Below are positions 13,956 through 25,150 of a DNA stretch of 44,835 bases, piece by piece. The translations under genes and the position numbers were made by a program. Below the pieces are notes generated by a model, which saw nothing but the letters and a program-made list of their open reading frames with translations, ran no database searches and was not told where the DNA came from. The DNA comes from SG8-30 sp964406445 (lineage in GTDB: Bacteria > Pseudomonadota > Gammaproteobacteria > Steroidobacterales > Steroidobacteraceae): assembly GCA_964406445.1 (NCBI GenBank), contig CAYORU010000028.1:1-44835 (forward strand), in the 5' to 3' direction. How positions within the stretch are numbered: position 1 is the first letter of the stretch; the number at the start of each line of letters is the position of its first letter.

Positions 13956-15746
13956 ATGGCCGGCCGGATCCCCCAGTCCTTCATCGACGAGCTGATCGCC
14001 CGCACCGACATCGTCGAGCTGGTCGGCAGCCGCGTGCAGCTCAAGAAGGCCGGCCGCGAGTGGAAGGCCTGCTGCCCCTTCCACAACGAGAAGACCCCGT
14101 CGTTCTGGGTGAGCCCCGACAAGCAGTTCTACCACTGCTTCGGCTGCGGCGCGCACGGCACGGCGCTCGGCTTCCTCATGGAGCACGACAAGCTGCCGTT
14201 CCCCGACGCGGTCGACGAGCTGGCCGGCCGGCTCGGCCTCGAAGTCCCGCGCGAGGACGACGGCCGCGGCCCGCGCGAGCGCCCGGGCGAGGATCTCTAC
14301 GCGCTGCTCGGCCAGGTCACCCAGTACTACCGCGACTGCCTGCGCGACGCGCCCCGCGCGCGCGACTACCTCGCGCGGCGCGGCCTCACGACCGAGACCT
14401 GCGTGAAGTTCGCCGTCGGCTACGCGCCCGACGCCTGGGACTCGGTGCTCAAGCGCTTCGGCGGCAGCCCGGAGAAGGTGCAGCGGCTCGCGGAAGTCGG
14501 GCTCGTGATCGAGCGCAGCGGCGGCCGCGAGGCCGGGCACTACGACCGCTTCCGCGACCGCGTCATGTTCCCGATCCGCGACCCGCGCGGGCGCACGATC
14601 GGCTTCGGCGGGCGGGTCATCGACGCGGGCGAGCCCAAGTACCTGAACTCACCGGAAACTCCGCTGTTCCACAAGGGCCGCGAGCTCTACGGCCTGTACG
14701 AGGCGCGCCAGTCCCTGCGCTCGATCGACCGCCTGCTCGTGGTCGAGGGCTACATGGACGTGGTGCGGCTCGCGCAGTCCGGCATCGCCTGGTGCGTGGC
14801 GACGCTCGGCACGGCGACCACGACCGAGCACCTGAACCGGCTGTTCCGGGTCTGCGGCGAGGTCGTCTTCTGCTTCGACGGCGACCGCGCCGGCCGCAGC
14901 GCCGCCTGGCGCGCGCTCGAGAACGCGCTCGGACACGCGCGCGAGGGCCGGCAGCTGCGCTTCCTGTTCCTGCCCGAGGGCCAGGACCCCGACTCGCTGG
15001 TCGGCAGCGAGGGCGCCGAGGCCTTCGAGGCGCGCGTCGCCGGCGCCTTGCCGCTGTCGGAGTACTTCGTCGGCCAGCTCGCCGCCCAGGTCGACCTGTC
15101 CTCGGTCGACGGCCGCGCGAAGCTCGCCGAGCTCGCCCGCCCGCTGGTGCAGCGCGTGCCGGAGGGCGTGTACCGCGAGCTGCTGCTAGAGCGCCTGGCC
15201 CAGGACGTGCGCATGCCGGCGGGCCGGCTGGCCCAGCTGATCGGCCTCGGCGACGGGCCCGGCGGCCTCGGCGCGCCCTCGCGCGCGCCGAGGCCGGCCC
15301 GCAGCGCGGGGCGCCGCCCGCTGCTGACCCAGGCTATCCTGCTGACCCTGCACTTCCCGGCGGCTGCCCGGGCCGTCCCGGACCTGCGGCTGCTCGAGGC
15401 CCTTCCGCTCAAAGGGGTCGAGGTGCTGGTCGAGCTGCTGCGCACCGTCCAGGCCGAGCCGGACCTGACCACCGCCGGGCTCGTCGAGCGCTGGCGCGAC
15501 CGCCCCGAGGGCGGCCGGCTGGCGGAACTCGCGGGCATGGAGGTCCTCGTGGCGGACAGCGCAGGGGCGGCCCGGGAACTCCGCACGGCGACGGACAAGC
15601 TGATCGCCGAACACGGCCCCGAGCGGCGCCTCGACGAGCTGATCGCGCGCGCCCGCGAGCAGAAGCTGACCCCCGAAGAACAGCAGGAATTTCAATCACT
15701 TCTGAAGCGCCGGGGGACGCCGGACCCGACCCCGGGCAAGGCTTGA
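13956..15746 (+). CDS. dnaG: DNA primase
   Basis: Makes the RNA primers for replication. The 596-residue protein has the N-terminal CHC2 zinc finger with ligands C40, H43, C61 and C64, at the same numbers as in E. coli. The RNA-polymerase/TOPRIM core follows with VVEGYMDVV and FDGDRAG. The C-terminal helicase-binding region is the least conserved part (about 430-596). The ATG at 13956 is preceded by a G-run ending three bases upstream. Middle gene of the rpsU-rpoD operon. Confidence 0.96.
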   Translation: MAGRIPQSFIDELIARTDIVELVGSRVQLKKAGREWKACCPFHNEKTPSFWVSPDKQFYHCFGCGAHGTALGFLMEHDKLPFPDAVDELAGRLGLEVPREDDGRGPRERPGEDLYALLGQVTQYYRDCLRDAPRARDYLARRGLTTETCVKFAVGYAPDAWDSVLKRFGGSPEKVQRLAEVGLVIERSGGREAGHYDRFRDRVMFPIRDPRGRTIGFGGRVIDAGEPKYLNSPETPLFHKGRELYGLYEARQSLRSIDRLLVVEGYMDVVRLAQSGIAWCVATLGTATTTEHLNRLFRVCGEVVFCFDGDRAGRSAAWRALENALGHAREGRQLRFLFLPEGQDPDSLVGSEGAEAFEARVAGALPLSEYFVGQLAAQVDLSSVDGRAKLAELARPLVQRVPEGVYRELLLERLAQDVRMPAGRLAQLIGLGDGPGGLGAPSRAPRPARSAGRRPLLTQAILLTLHFPAAARAVPDLRLLEALPLKGVEVLVELLRTVQAEPDLTTAGLVERWRDRPEGGRLAELAGMEVLVADSAGAARELRTATDKLIAEHGPERRLDELIARAREQKLTPEEQQEFQSLLKRRGTPDPTPGKA

Positions 15747-15787
15747 AACAATCCCCCCGGGGTCGCATCTAACGGGGCATCCGCATG

Positions 15788-15793
15788 TATAAT
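15788..15793 (+). promoter_or_regulatory. Perfect -10 box ahead of rpoD
   Basis: TATAAT in the 85-bp gap between dnaG and rpoD. A start near 15800 would leave a leader of about 30 bases containing the rpoD Shine-Dalgarno site. No matching -35 is visible at 16-18 bp. An internal promoter for rpoD is known in other macromolecular synthesis operons. Confidence 0.45.
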
Positions 15794-15831
15794 GGCCGGC
15801 TTTACTTGTGCAGCCGGCGAGAGGTATCCCC

Positions 15832-17697
<1,866 letters not shown>

Positions 17698-17719
17698 CGC
17701 CCGCCGGCCCCGCCAGCAG

Positions 17720-17748
17720 AAAGGCCCCGCGAGGGGCCTTTCTTCTTT
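17720..17748 (+). terminator. Intrinsic terminator after rpoD
   Basis: A 9-bp perfect stem (17720-17728 with 17733-17741) with a GCGA loop, followed by a T-rich tract (TTTCTTCTTT). It begins 23 bases past the rpoD stop codon and closes the operon. Confidence 0.85.
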
Positions 17749-17874
17749 CGGGCGCTCGCGCCGGATGCCAGGGGCGGCTGCAGGCTGCCGTCAGCCCTCC
17801 CCCGCGAATCGGGGTCCCGGCATCGCTTGCCCGCCGTCCCTCGCGCCGCACGCGCTGTGGCATCATTCCGGCCC

Positions 17875-18552
17875 ATGCTGATCGTCAAGGGCGTCCTTCC
17901 GGCAGACGCGCTCGCCACCCTCCGCGCTGCGCTCGCGAAGGCTACCTTCGTCGACGGCGCCACGACCGCCGGGCCGCAGGCGAAGAAGGCCAAGCGCAAC
18001 CTGCAGCTCGCGCGCGGCTCGGACGAGGCGGACAACCTCGGCAGGATCGTCTCGAAGGCGCTGGCGCAAGGCGGCGCGTTCTTCGCCGCCGCGCTTCCGC
18101 ACCGGGTCCTGCCGCCGCTCTTCAACCGGTACGAATCCGGGATGGAGTACGACGACCACGTCGACAATGCCTACATGAGCGGGCCCAAGGGCCAGCCGCC
18201 GATCCGCGTCGACGTCGCGGCGACGCTCTTTCTCTCCGACCCGGCCAGCTACGACGGCGGCGAGCTCGTCGTGCAGGCCGGCGCCATCGTGCATCGGGTC
18301 AAGCTGCCGGCCGGCGACATGGTCGTCTATCCGGCCGGCCACCTGCACCGGGTGATGCCGGTGACGCGCGGCACCCGCGACGCGGCGGTGCTCTGGGTGC
18401 AGAGCATGGTGCGCGACGCCGGACGCCGGCAGCTGCTCCATGACCTGGACCGCGCCACGCAGTCTCTCGCGGCGCGTGACCCGGACGCGCCCGAGATCGG
18501 CGCGCTCACCCAGACCTACCACGCGCTGCTGCGCGAGTGGATCGAGCTCTAG
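17875..18552 (+). CDS. PKHD-type Fe(II)/2-oxoglutarate dioxygenase (YbiX/PiuC family)
   Basis: A 225-residue hydroxylase of the YbiX/PiuC family. The iron ligands are the HxD pair H95 and D97 in YDDHVDNAYM and a distal His in GHLHRVMP (H158). The 2-oxoglutarate anchor is probably the Arg in GTRDAAV (R168). PiuC homologues often sit beside TonB-dependent siderophore receptors and are linked to iron uptake, but no such receptor is nearby here. The substrate is unknown. I chose the ATG at 17875 (MLIVKGVL), which matches the family N-terminus; a 16-residue upstream extension is low-complexity. A perfect 40-bp palindrome follows the gene. Confidence 0.9.
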   Translation: MLIVKGVLPADALATLRAALAKATFVDGATTAGPQAKKAKRNLQLARGSDEADNLGRIVSKALAQGGAFFAAALPHRVLPPLFNRYESGMEYDDHVDNAYMSGPKGQPPIRVDVAATLFLSDPASYDGGELVVQAGAIVHRVKLPAGDMVVYPAGHLHRVMPVTRGTRDAAVLWVQSMVRDAGRRQLLHDLDRATQSLAARDPDAPEIGALTQTYHALLREWIEL

Positions 18553-18572
18553 CGCCGCGGCCGGCTTGCGCG

Positions 18573-18612
18573 GCGGCTGCGGGACCGTCCGGCCGGACGG
18601 TCCCGCAGCCGC
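18573..18612. repeat. Perfect 40-bp palindrome between convergent genes
   Basis: Bases 18573-18592 are the exact reverse complement of 18593-18612, with no mismatch and no spacer. It fills the gap between the dioxygenase stop (18552) and the stop codon of the minus-strand protease (18613), and touches the latter. It could be a bidirectional terminator, but neither side has a T-tract of any length. Confidence 0.85.
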
Positions 18613-20508
18613 TCAGTTTGCCGCGCGCTCCGCCGCGAGCCGCATCGTCCGCGCAGGGTTCATGAGGCGGATCGTGCGTTCACCGGCCTGCTTTCCGTCG
18701 GCGCCGTCGAGGATCAGCTGCTTGACCTCGGCGACGGACAGGCCGGGGTGCACCGCCCAGAGCTTCGCGGCGAGGTTGGACAGGTTCGGCGCCGACATGC
18801 TGGTGCCGCTGAACTTCAGGCGCGCGCCGCCGGGCACGTAGCTCTCCACCTCGAAGCCGTTCGAGTACACCTCGGAGTTGCCGAAGCTGGTGAAGGAAGT
18901 CTCGTCGCCGGCCTGGTCGACGGCGCCGGAGACCATGACGTTCGGCAGCCGGAAGGAACTCGGCATGAACTCGTCGAAGTCGACGTTGTTGTCCGAGTTG
19001 CCGGCCGAGATCACGAACAGGATCTGCGGAGCGTCGCGCAGCGCCTCGAACAGCGCCTTGTAGCCGATGTCGTAGATCCGCCGCGCGAGCGCACGGCGCT
19101 CCTCGGCGGTGCCCGGGGCGCCGGTCTGCTCGAGGGCCTCCTCGATGCCGGCGAGGCTGCCGCCCCAGCTCATGTTGACCACGCGCACGCCCTGCTCCAC
19201 GAAGTAGTCGACGGTGCGGACGCTCGCGTAGGCGCCCTTGTAGGCCTGCGCGATGGTCGGCCGCTCGCCGATGATCCGGTGCTCGAAGGTGATGCGCGCA
19301 GCCATCAGCCGCGCGGCCGGGTTGCCGGCGACGGCAATGCCGGCCACGTGCGTGCCGTGCGCGTAGTTCCCGTAGGCGCCGAGGCCCTCGACGAAGGGCC
19401 TGTAGTCGTCCTTCGGCAGCGAGGACAGCTTCTGCTTGAGTGCGGTCGCCTCCGGGCTGTCGACGTTGGCCTGCAGGTCGCTGAAGCCCTTCGAGTGCTG
19501 CTCGTAGACGGCCGGATCCGCGCCGACCGAGCGGATCGGGAACAGCAGCACCGGCGTGTAGTCGTCGTGCAGGGTGAAGCCGATGCCGTTGACGTCGTCG
19601 ACGAGCCCGTTGCCGTCGTCGTCGATGCCGTTGCCGGGAATCTCCTTCGCATTGACCCAGGCCTGCTCGCCGAGCGCGGCGATGCCGAAATCGATGCCCG
19701 AGTCCCAGACCGCGACGATCACCGGCGAGAGGTCCGCGGCGGGATCGAGCTGGACCTCGCGGTCCGCCCAGATGTCGGGCTTGCGTGTTTCCTTGTGCGC
19801 GTCGACCACCGCCGCGTAGGCGGCGTGCAGCGCGCCCCGGTTCGGCAGGATGGACGTCAGCGTGTACGCGGCGCCGAGGATGTTCTCGGCCAGCTGCTGG
19901 CTGAGCGTCCCCGACTCCGCGGCGGGCGGGTCGAGCGACGTCTCGAGGCTGCCGACGACCAGGCCCTCGGAGACGTACTCGAGATAGGCCTTCGTCCCCT
20001 GCAGGTCGTCCTGCACGACGTCCCAGGGCAGGCCGTCGAGGGCCGACTGGAGATGGCCCTGCAGCGTCGCCTGGAACTCCCCGGGCGGTCCCTGCCGCGC
20101 GGCGATGAGCGCCTCGGTGATCCGGCCGCTGGTCAGCTTCGCCGAGGGCTTCTCCTGCATCTCGCGCACGATCGCCACCTGGCGTGCCGCCGCCGCGTCG
20201 TCGCCCTTCAACATGGCGATGGTCAGCAGCGTGCCGTGCATGCGCCGCACGGCCGTGACGTCCTGGATGTCGAAGCGCGCGAGGTCGGCGCGGATGTCCT
20301 TCTCGATGGCCGCGGCCAGCGCCCGCACCGCAGCCGGGTCGCCCACCAGCTGGCTGGGCTTCACGGGCATCGGGTAGGTGTAGGTGGGCAGGTCGGACAG
20401 CTTCGTGATCACCGTGCGGCCCTGCCCGGCAGCGTCCTGCGCGTAGGCGTGGACGGAGGACAGCGCCAGGACGGCGAGGACGGCGGGCAGCATCTTGCGA
20501 AGGATCAT
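18613..20508 (-). CDS. Secreted subtilisin-like (S8) serine protease
   Basis: The 631-residue product has a Sec signal peptide (cleavage likely after AYA near residue 23) and so should be exported. An N-terminal region of about 230 residues, possibly a propeptide or family-specific domain, precedes the S8 catalytic domain. The triad is complete: D269 in VWDSGID, H384 in HGTHVAG, S570 in SGTSMSAP, with the oxyanion Asn in SAGNSD (N504). A DDDGNGLVDDVNG loop (about 296-308) looks like a calcium-binding site common in S8 enzymes. The ATG at 20508 has GGAG eight bases upstream. The substrate is unknown. Divergent from the FAD oxidase. Confidence 0.88.
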   Translation of the reverse strand: MILRKMLPAVLAVLALSSVHAYAQDAAGQGRTVITKLSDLPTYTYPMPVKPSQLVGDPAAVRALAAAIEKDIRADLARFDIQDVTAVRRMHGTLLTIAMLKGDDAAAARQVAIVREMQEKPSAKLTSGRITEALIAARQGPPGEFQATLQGHLQSALDGLPWDVVQDDLQGTKAYLEYVSEGLVVGSLETSLDPPAAESGTLSQQLAENILGAAYTLTSILPNRGALHAAYAAVVDAHKETRKPDIWADREVQLDPAADLSPVIVAVWDSGIDFGIAALGEQAWVNAKEIPGNGIDDDGNGLVDDVNGIGFTLHDDYTPVLLFPIRSVGADPAVYEQHSKGFSDLQANVDSPEATALKQKLSSLPKDDYRPFVEGLGAYGNYAHGTHVAGIAVAGNPAARLMAARITFEHRIIGERPTIAQAYKGAYASVRTVDYFVEQGVRVVNMSWGGSLAGIEEALEQTGAPGTAEERRALARRIYDIGYKALFEALRDAPQILFVISAGNSDNNVDFDEFMPSSFRLPNVMVSGAVDQAGDETSFTSFGNSEVYSNGFEVESYVPGGARLKFSGTSMSAPNLSNLAAKLWAVHPGLSVAEVKQLILDGADGKQAGERTIRLMNPARTMRLAAERAAN

Positions 20509-20610
20509 CGTTCCGGCTCCGGGAGAGCGCCCTCTCCGGGCGCGTCGAAGCGCGAATGCTAGCAAGGTCCGCGCGGCACCGGGCAGGCCCCGATCCGGCC
20601 CGCGCCCGCC

Positions 20611-20639
20611 TTGCCTCGCCGCGACGCCGGGCGTATGGT
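20611..20639 (+). promoter_or_regulatory. Sigma70-like promoter for the FAD-linked oxidase
   Basis: TTGCCT (20611-20616), a 17-bp spacer, TATGGT (20634-20639), each matching four of six consensus bases. The start would be near 20646, about 60 bases before the oxidase ATG. Confidence 0.4.
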
Positions 20640-20707
20640 CTGGCGACGCACGATAAACTGCGGGGCGCGACGCACGCCGCCGCGCCCCTCCCCGGGGGGG
20701 ACCTCCC

Positions 20708-22174
20708 ATGAAGCGACGCACCTTTCTCGCCTCCGGCATGGCGCTGGCGGCGCTCGCGCCCATGCGCGGTTTCGCCGCGGCCGCGCAGGGTTCGGACCTG
20801 CCGGCCCGGCTGCTCGACGGCGGCGAGACGTCGCTTCGCGCGTCGTCCGTCGAGGCGCTCGCCGGCAGCCTGCGCGGCGACCTGCTCTCGCCGAGCGACG
20901 CGGGCTACGACGCCGTACGGCCGCTGTGGAACGGCATGTTCGACAGGCGCCCCGCCCTCATCGCCCGCTGCACCGGCCCGGCCGACGTGATCGAGGCGGT
21001 GAACTTCGCGCGCGAGCACCGCCTGCTCACTGCCGTTCGCTGCGGCGGGCACAGCTTCTCCGGCAAGTCGAGCTGCGACGGCGGCATCATGATCGACCTG
21101 TCGCCGATGCAGGGCTGCCGCGTCGACCCGGTGGCGCGGCGCGCCTTCCTCGAGGGCGGCTCGCTGCTCGGCGTGCTGGATCGGGAGTGCCAGGTCTTCG
21201 GCCTCGCGGTGACCGCCGGCGTCGTCAAGCACACGGGCGCGGGCGGGCTGACGCTCGGCGGCGGGTATGGCCGTCTCGGCCGTCGCTTCGGGCTCGCCTG
21301 CGACAACGTGGCCTCCTTCGACGTGGTGACCGCTGCCGGCGAATTCGTGCAGGCGAGCGAGACGTCCAATCCGGATCTCTACTGGGGCCTGAGGGGCGGC
21401 GGCGGCAACTTCGGCATCGTCACCTCCTTCCAGTACCGCGTCCACCCCATCGGGCGGACCGTCCTCTCCGGCGACGTGACCTGGCCGCTCGAGCAGGCCC
21501 GCGACGCGATGCGCTTCTGGCACGAGCAGGCGCAGGCCGCGCCCGATGCGCTCAACCTCAACGCGGGCGTGGCTGCGGCCCCCGGCGGCGGCGGCGTGTT
21601 CAGCGTCGAGGCCACCTGGACCGGCGACCTCGCAGCCGGCGAGCGCGCCCTCGCGGCGCTGCGCGGCTTCGGCAAGCCGATCTCGGACACCATCGCGCCC
21701 ATGGGCTACGTGGCACTGCAGGCCAAGGACGAGTCGCCGCACGGGCTCAACTACTACGCGAAGAACGGCTTCCTGACCGCGCTCGACGACGGCGGCATCG
21801 ACCTGATCCTCGAGACGGCCCGGGCCGACCCGGGCGCGTTCTTCGTGGCGCTGGACCACGCCGGCGGCGCCTACTCGCGCGTGCCGGTGGAGGCGACCGC
21901 CTTCCCGAACCGCGGCGCGCTCTACTGGGTCGGCCTGCTGTCCGGCTGGAAGGATCCGGCCACCAGCGACGCGCGCATCGCACGCGTGCGCGCGGGCTGG
22001 AAGCGCATCGAGCCGCTGACCGAGGGCTTCTACAGCAACCTCGACCTCGAGCGGGGACTGGACCAGAACCGCGCCAACTACGGCGCGAACTTCGACCGGC
22101 TGGTGGCGCTCAAGACGAAGTACGACCCGATGAACCTGTTCCGGCTCAACGCCAACGTGCCGCCCAAGGCCTGA
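20708..22174 (+). CDS. Tat-exported FAD-linked oxidase (berberine-bridge/BBE type)
   Basis: A 488-residue flavoprotein oxidase. The N-terminus is a twin-arginine signal (RRTFLAS followed by a hydrophobic Ala-rich run), so it is exported folded with its cofactor. The FAD domain carries CGGHSFSG, where H115 is the likely covalent flavin attachment site, then GGLTLGGGYGRLGRRFG and LYWGLRGGGGNFGIVT. The C-terminus has the BBE motif (NYGANFDRL, KYDPMNLFRLNANV). The second cysteine attachment of bicovalent members is not evident (VVKHTGAGG), so flavin is probably bound once. Substrates of the family include sugars, alkaloids and aromatic alcohols; none can be chosen here. Confidence 0.88.
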   Translation: MKRRTFLASGMALAALAPMRGFAAAAQGSDLPARLLDGGETSLRASSVEALAGSLRGDLLSPSDAGYDAVRPLWNGMFDRRPALIARCTGPADVIEAVNFAREHRLLTAVRCGGHSFSGKSSCDGGIMIDLSPMQGCRVDPVARRAFLEGGSLLGVLDRECQVFGLAVTAGVVKHTGAGGLTLGGGYGRLGRRFGLACDNVASFDVVTAAGEFVQASETSNPDLYWGLRGGGGNFGIVTSFQYRVHPIGRTVLSGDVTWPLEQARDAMRFWHEQAQAAPDALNLNAGVAAAPGGGGVFSVEATWTGDLAAGERALAALRGFGKPISDTIAPMGYVALQAKDESPHGLNYYAKNGFLTALDDGGIDLILETARADPGAFFVALDHAGGAYSRVPVEATAFPNRGALYWVGLLSGWKDPATSDARIARVRAGWKRIEPLTEGFYSNLDLERGLDQNRANYGANFDRLVALKTKYDPMNLFRLNANVPPKA

Positions 22175-22296
22175 TTCGAGCCGCCGCGCGGGGAATCTGG
22201 ACCTGGATCACGGTCCCGCCGCGCGGCCTCCGCTACACATCATCCACGGAGGGTCCGAGGCGGCCCGCCGTGCGCCGAGGCTCGGGACACCCGGAC

Positions 22297-25086
22297 ATGA
22301 CCGACCCCCCACCGCCGGCCGGACCGCCCGCGCGCCCATCCTTCGGGGCGGGCGCGACGGGGGCGCTTGCCCTCGGCCTGGTGGCCTACGTGGTCGTGGC
22401 CCTCTGCGCCACGCTCGTCGACAGCGGCGAGTCCCGGGCGCTCGGGGTCTTCAACCTCTACTCGGACTCGGTCGCGAGCATCCTGACGGCGGTCCTCGCC
22501 CTGATCGCCGCCCGCGGCCCGGGCGGGCCCGCCGCCCGCCGGACCTGGTGCCTGCTCGCGGCGGCGCTCGCCGTGTACAGCGTCGGCAACCTCGTCCACT
22601 CGACCTACTGGCTGTTCGACCGCGACCCGTTTCCCTCGATCGGCGAGGTCTTCTTCCTCGCCTTCTACCCGCTCGTCTTCGCCGCGGTGCTGACCGTCCT
22701 GCGGGAGCAGGCGGTGCCGGTGCCGTGGGCACGCCTCGGCCTCGACGCGGCCATCATGATGCTCGGCTTCGGCGCCTTCTTCTGGTTCTTCGTCATCCAG
22801 CCGGCGGCGGCGGCGGGCGCCGACGGGCAGTGGCTGAAGTACGCCCTCTCCCAGGCCTACATCGCGCTCAGCTGCGTCATGGTCCTCGCCTTCGGCGTCC
22901 TGCTCATGAACGCGGACGGGGGGCCGGTCGCGCGCCGCACCCTCCTGCTGCTCACCCTCGGGTTCTGCACGATGTTCCTCGCCGACATCGTCTGGGCGCT
23001 GTCCAAGGTGACCGGGCGGTACCTGCCGGGCGGCGTCTCGGACGGGCTGTACCTGTCCTGCTACGCCATCCTCGCAGCCGCCGCGCGAGAGCACCTGCGC
23101 GGTCCGGCGGCGGCCGGCGCGGCCCGACCGACCGGCGCCGGATACTGGCTGCCCTACGCGGCGATGCTGGTGTCGTTCCTCGTGCTCGCTTACTACGAGA
23201 GCCGGCGCAGCGAGGACCCCGGCATGGCGCTGACCGTGGTCGTCTTCCTGCTGACCATCCTGATCATGCTGCGGCAGGGCACGATCCTGCGCGACGACGC
23301 GCTGCTGCGCGAGCGGCGCGCCGCCGGCCTGGTCGAGGCGCGCTTCGCATCGCTGATCCGCAACGCGTCTGACGTGGTGATGATCGCGGGCCCGGACGGC
23401 TGCGTGCGCTTCGCTTCGCCGGCCGCCGAGCGGGTGCTCGGGCTGCGCGCCGAGGACGTCTGCGAGCGCGGCCTGCCCGCGCTCCTGGGCGAGGAGGACC
23501 GCGAGCGCGTCGAGGCATTCCTCGCCGAGGTCGCCGCCACGCACGGCCGGCCCGTCGGTCCCGTGGAGTTCGTGATCGGCAGCGGCGCCGGGCGCAGGAC
23601 CGTCGAGGCGCTCGGCAGCAACCTCCTCGACGACCCTGCCGTCGGCGGGCTGGCGCTCAGCGTCCGCGACGTCAGCGAGCGCAAGGCGCTGGAGGAGCAG
23701 CTGCGGCGGCTCGCCTTCCACGACCCGCTGACCCTGCTCGCGAACCGCAGCCTGTTCCGCAACCGGGTCGAGCACGCCCTCGCGCTGGGTCGGCAGTCGG
23801 GCCAGCGCATGGCCGTGATGTTCCTCGACCTCGACAACTTCAAGAACGTGAACGACTCGCTCGGTCACGCCGCCGGCGACCGGCTCCTGCAGGCCGCCGC
23901 GCAGCGGCTGGTGAACTCCACCCGCCCCGCCGATACGGTCGCGAGGCTCGGTGGCGACGAGTTCGCCGTGCTGCTCGAGGGCCTTGCCGACGCGGAAGAG
24001 GCCGGGCGCCTGGCCGCGGCGCTGGCCGCGTCCTTCGGCGAGCCGCTGCTCGTGGACGGCAGCGAGTGCCGGGTCGCGGCGAGCATCGGCCTCGCCTTCC
24101 CGGAGGCCGAGGACGATGCCGAGCAGCTGCTCAGGAACGCCGACATCGCGATGTATGCCGCGAAGTCGGGCGGGAAGGGGCGCTGCGTCGCGTTCGAGCC
24201 GCAGATGCAGGAACAGCTGCGCGAGCGCATGCGGCTCGAGGAGGACATCGACCGAGGGCTCAGGCGCGGGGAGTTCTTCGTCGAGTACCAGCCGCTCGTC
24301 GACCTCGAAGGCCGCGAGCTGCTCGGCGTCGAGGCGCTGGTGCGCTGGCGGCACCCGGAGCAGGGCGTCGTCATGCCGCAACGCTTCATCCACGCCGCCG
24401 AGGACTCCGGGCAGATCGTCCCGCTCGGCCAGTGGGTGTTGCTCGAGTCCTGCCGGCAGGTCCGCGCCTGGCGCGGCTCGATCGCCGGCGGCGGCTCGCT
24501 GAGGCTCGCGGTCAACGTCTCGGGCCGCCACCTGCAGCGCGGCGATCTCGTCGGCGACGTGCGCCGGGCGCTCGCGCAGTCCGGACTCGAGCCGCAGAAC
24601 CTGGTGATCGAGCTGACCGAGAGCTCGATCATGCACAACACCGAGGCGACCCTGGCGGTCCTGCGCGAACTGAAGGCCCTCGGGGTCCGCCTCGCCATCG
24701 ACGACTTCGGCATGGGCTATTCGTCGCTGTCCTACCTGCACCGCTTCCCGATCGACATCCTGAAGATCGACCGCTCCTTCGTCGGCCGCATCACCGAGAG
24801 CGGGGACGGCCCCGAGCTCGCGCGCGCGGTCGTGACGCTCGGCGCCACGCTCGGCCTCGAGACGGTCGCGGAGGGCATCGAGCAGGAGTACCAGGTCGAG
24901 AAGCTCCTCGCCCTCGGCTGCGTCGCCGGCCAGGGCTTCCTGTTCTCGAAGGCCTGTTCGCTCGGGGAGCTGGCCAGCACGCCCTTCGCGCTGCGCCGGC
25001 TCGAGCTGAGGCGCGACCGCCAGGACGACTGGCTCACCGCCACCGGCCGGTTCCAGCTGGAGCGCGGGCGCCGCTCGGTCGCGTAG
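22297..25086 (+). CDS. Membrane PAS-GGDEF-EAL cyclic-di-GMP enzyme
   Basis: The 929-residue protein has nine or ten predicted transmembrane segments (about 20-335), a PAS domain (about 344-460), a GGDEF domain and an EAL domain. The cyclase motif GGDEF is intact (552-556), preceded by the RxxD inhibitory site R543-D546 at the correct five-residue spacing. The EAL motif (679-681) and downstream catalytic residues (NVSGRH, ELTES, DDFGMGYSS, KID, AEGIE) are all present. It can therefore probably both make and break c-di-GMP, with PAS or membrane signals choosing between them. The ATG at 22297 lacks a good ribosome site; a GTG at 22270 with GAGG nine bases upstream is a serious alternative. Confidence 0.92.
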   Translation: MTDPPPPAGPPARPSFGAGATGALALGLVAYVVVALCATLVDSGESRALGVFNLYSDSVASILTAVLALIAARGPGGPAARRTWCLLAAALAVYSVGNLVHSTYWLFDRDPFPSIGEVFFLAFYPLVFAAVLTVLREQAVPVPWARLGLDAAIMMLGFGAFFWFFVIQPAAAAGADGQWLKYALSQAYIALSCVMVLAFGVLLMNADGGPVARRTLLLLTLGFCTMFLADIVWALSKVTGRYLPGGVSDGLYLSCYAILAAAAREHLRGPAAAGAARPTGAGYWLPYAAMLVSFLVLAYYESRRSEDPGMALTVVVFLLTILIMLRQGTILRDDALLRERRAAGLVEARFASLIRNASDVVMIAGPDGCVRFASPAAERVLGLRAEDVCERGLPALLGEEDRERVEAFLAEVAATHGRPVGPVEFVIGSGAGRRTVEALGSNLLDDPAVGGLALSVRDVSERKALEEQLRRLAFHDPLTLLANRSLFRNRVEHALALGRQSGQRMAVMFLDLDNFKNVNDSLGHAAGDRLLQAAAQRLVNSTRPADTVARLGGDEFAVLLEGLADAEEAGRLAAALAASFGEPLLVDGSECRVAASIGLAFPEAEDDAEQLLRNADIAMYAAKSGGKGRCVAFEPQMQEQLRERMRLEEDIDRGLRRGEFFVEYQPLVDLEGRELLGVEALVRWRHPEQGVVMPQRFIHAAEDSGQIVPLGQWVLLESCRQVRAWRGSIAGGGSLRLAVNVSGRHLQRGDLVGDVRRALAQSGLEPQNLVIELTESSIMHNTEATLAVLRELKALGVRLAIDDFGMGYSSLSYLHRFPIDILKIDRSFVGRITESGDGPELARAVVTLGATLGLETVAEGIEQEYQVEKLLALGCVAGQGFLFSKACSLGELASTPFALRRLELRRDRQDDWLTATGRFQLERGRRSVA

Positions 25087-25150
25087 GCAAGCGTCGCGGC
25101 GGCGATGAGAGGCGCGCCGCGGGCGCGGAGGCGCCGGCGCCGCTCCGCTC

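Noticed and set aside
22181..22230. Hairpin after the FAD oxidase as a terminator
   Set aside because: A 9-bp GC stem can be drawn (GCCGCGCGG) but it needs a bulge and has no T-tract, so the call is too weak.
20611..25086. A single 1491-residue protein spanning the FAD oxidase and the GGDEF-EAL gene
   Set aside because: The first 560 residues are an out-of-frame shadow of the FAD oxidase; recognisable sequence begins only at about 22297.
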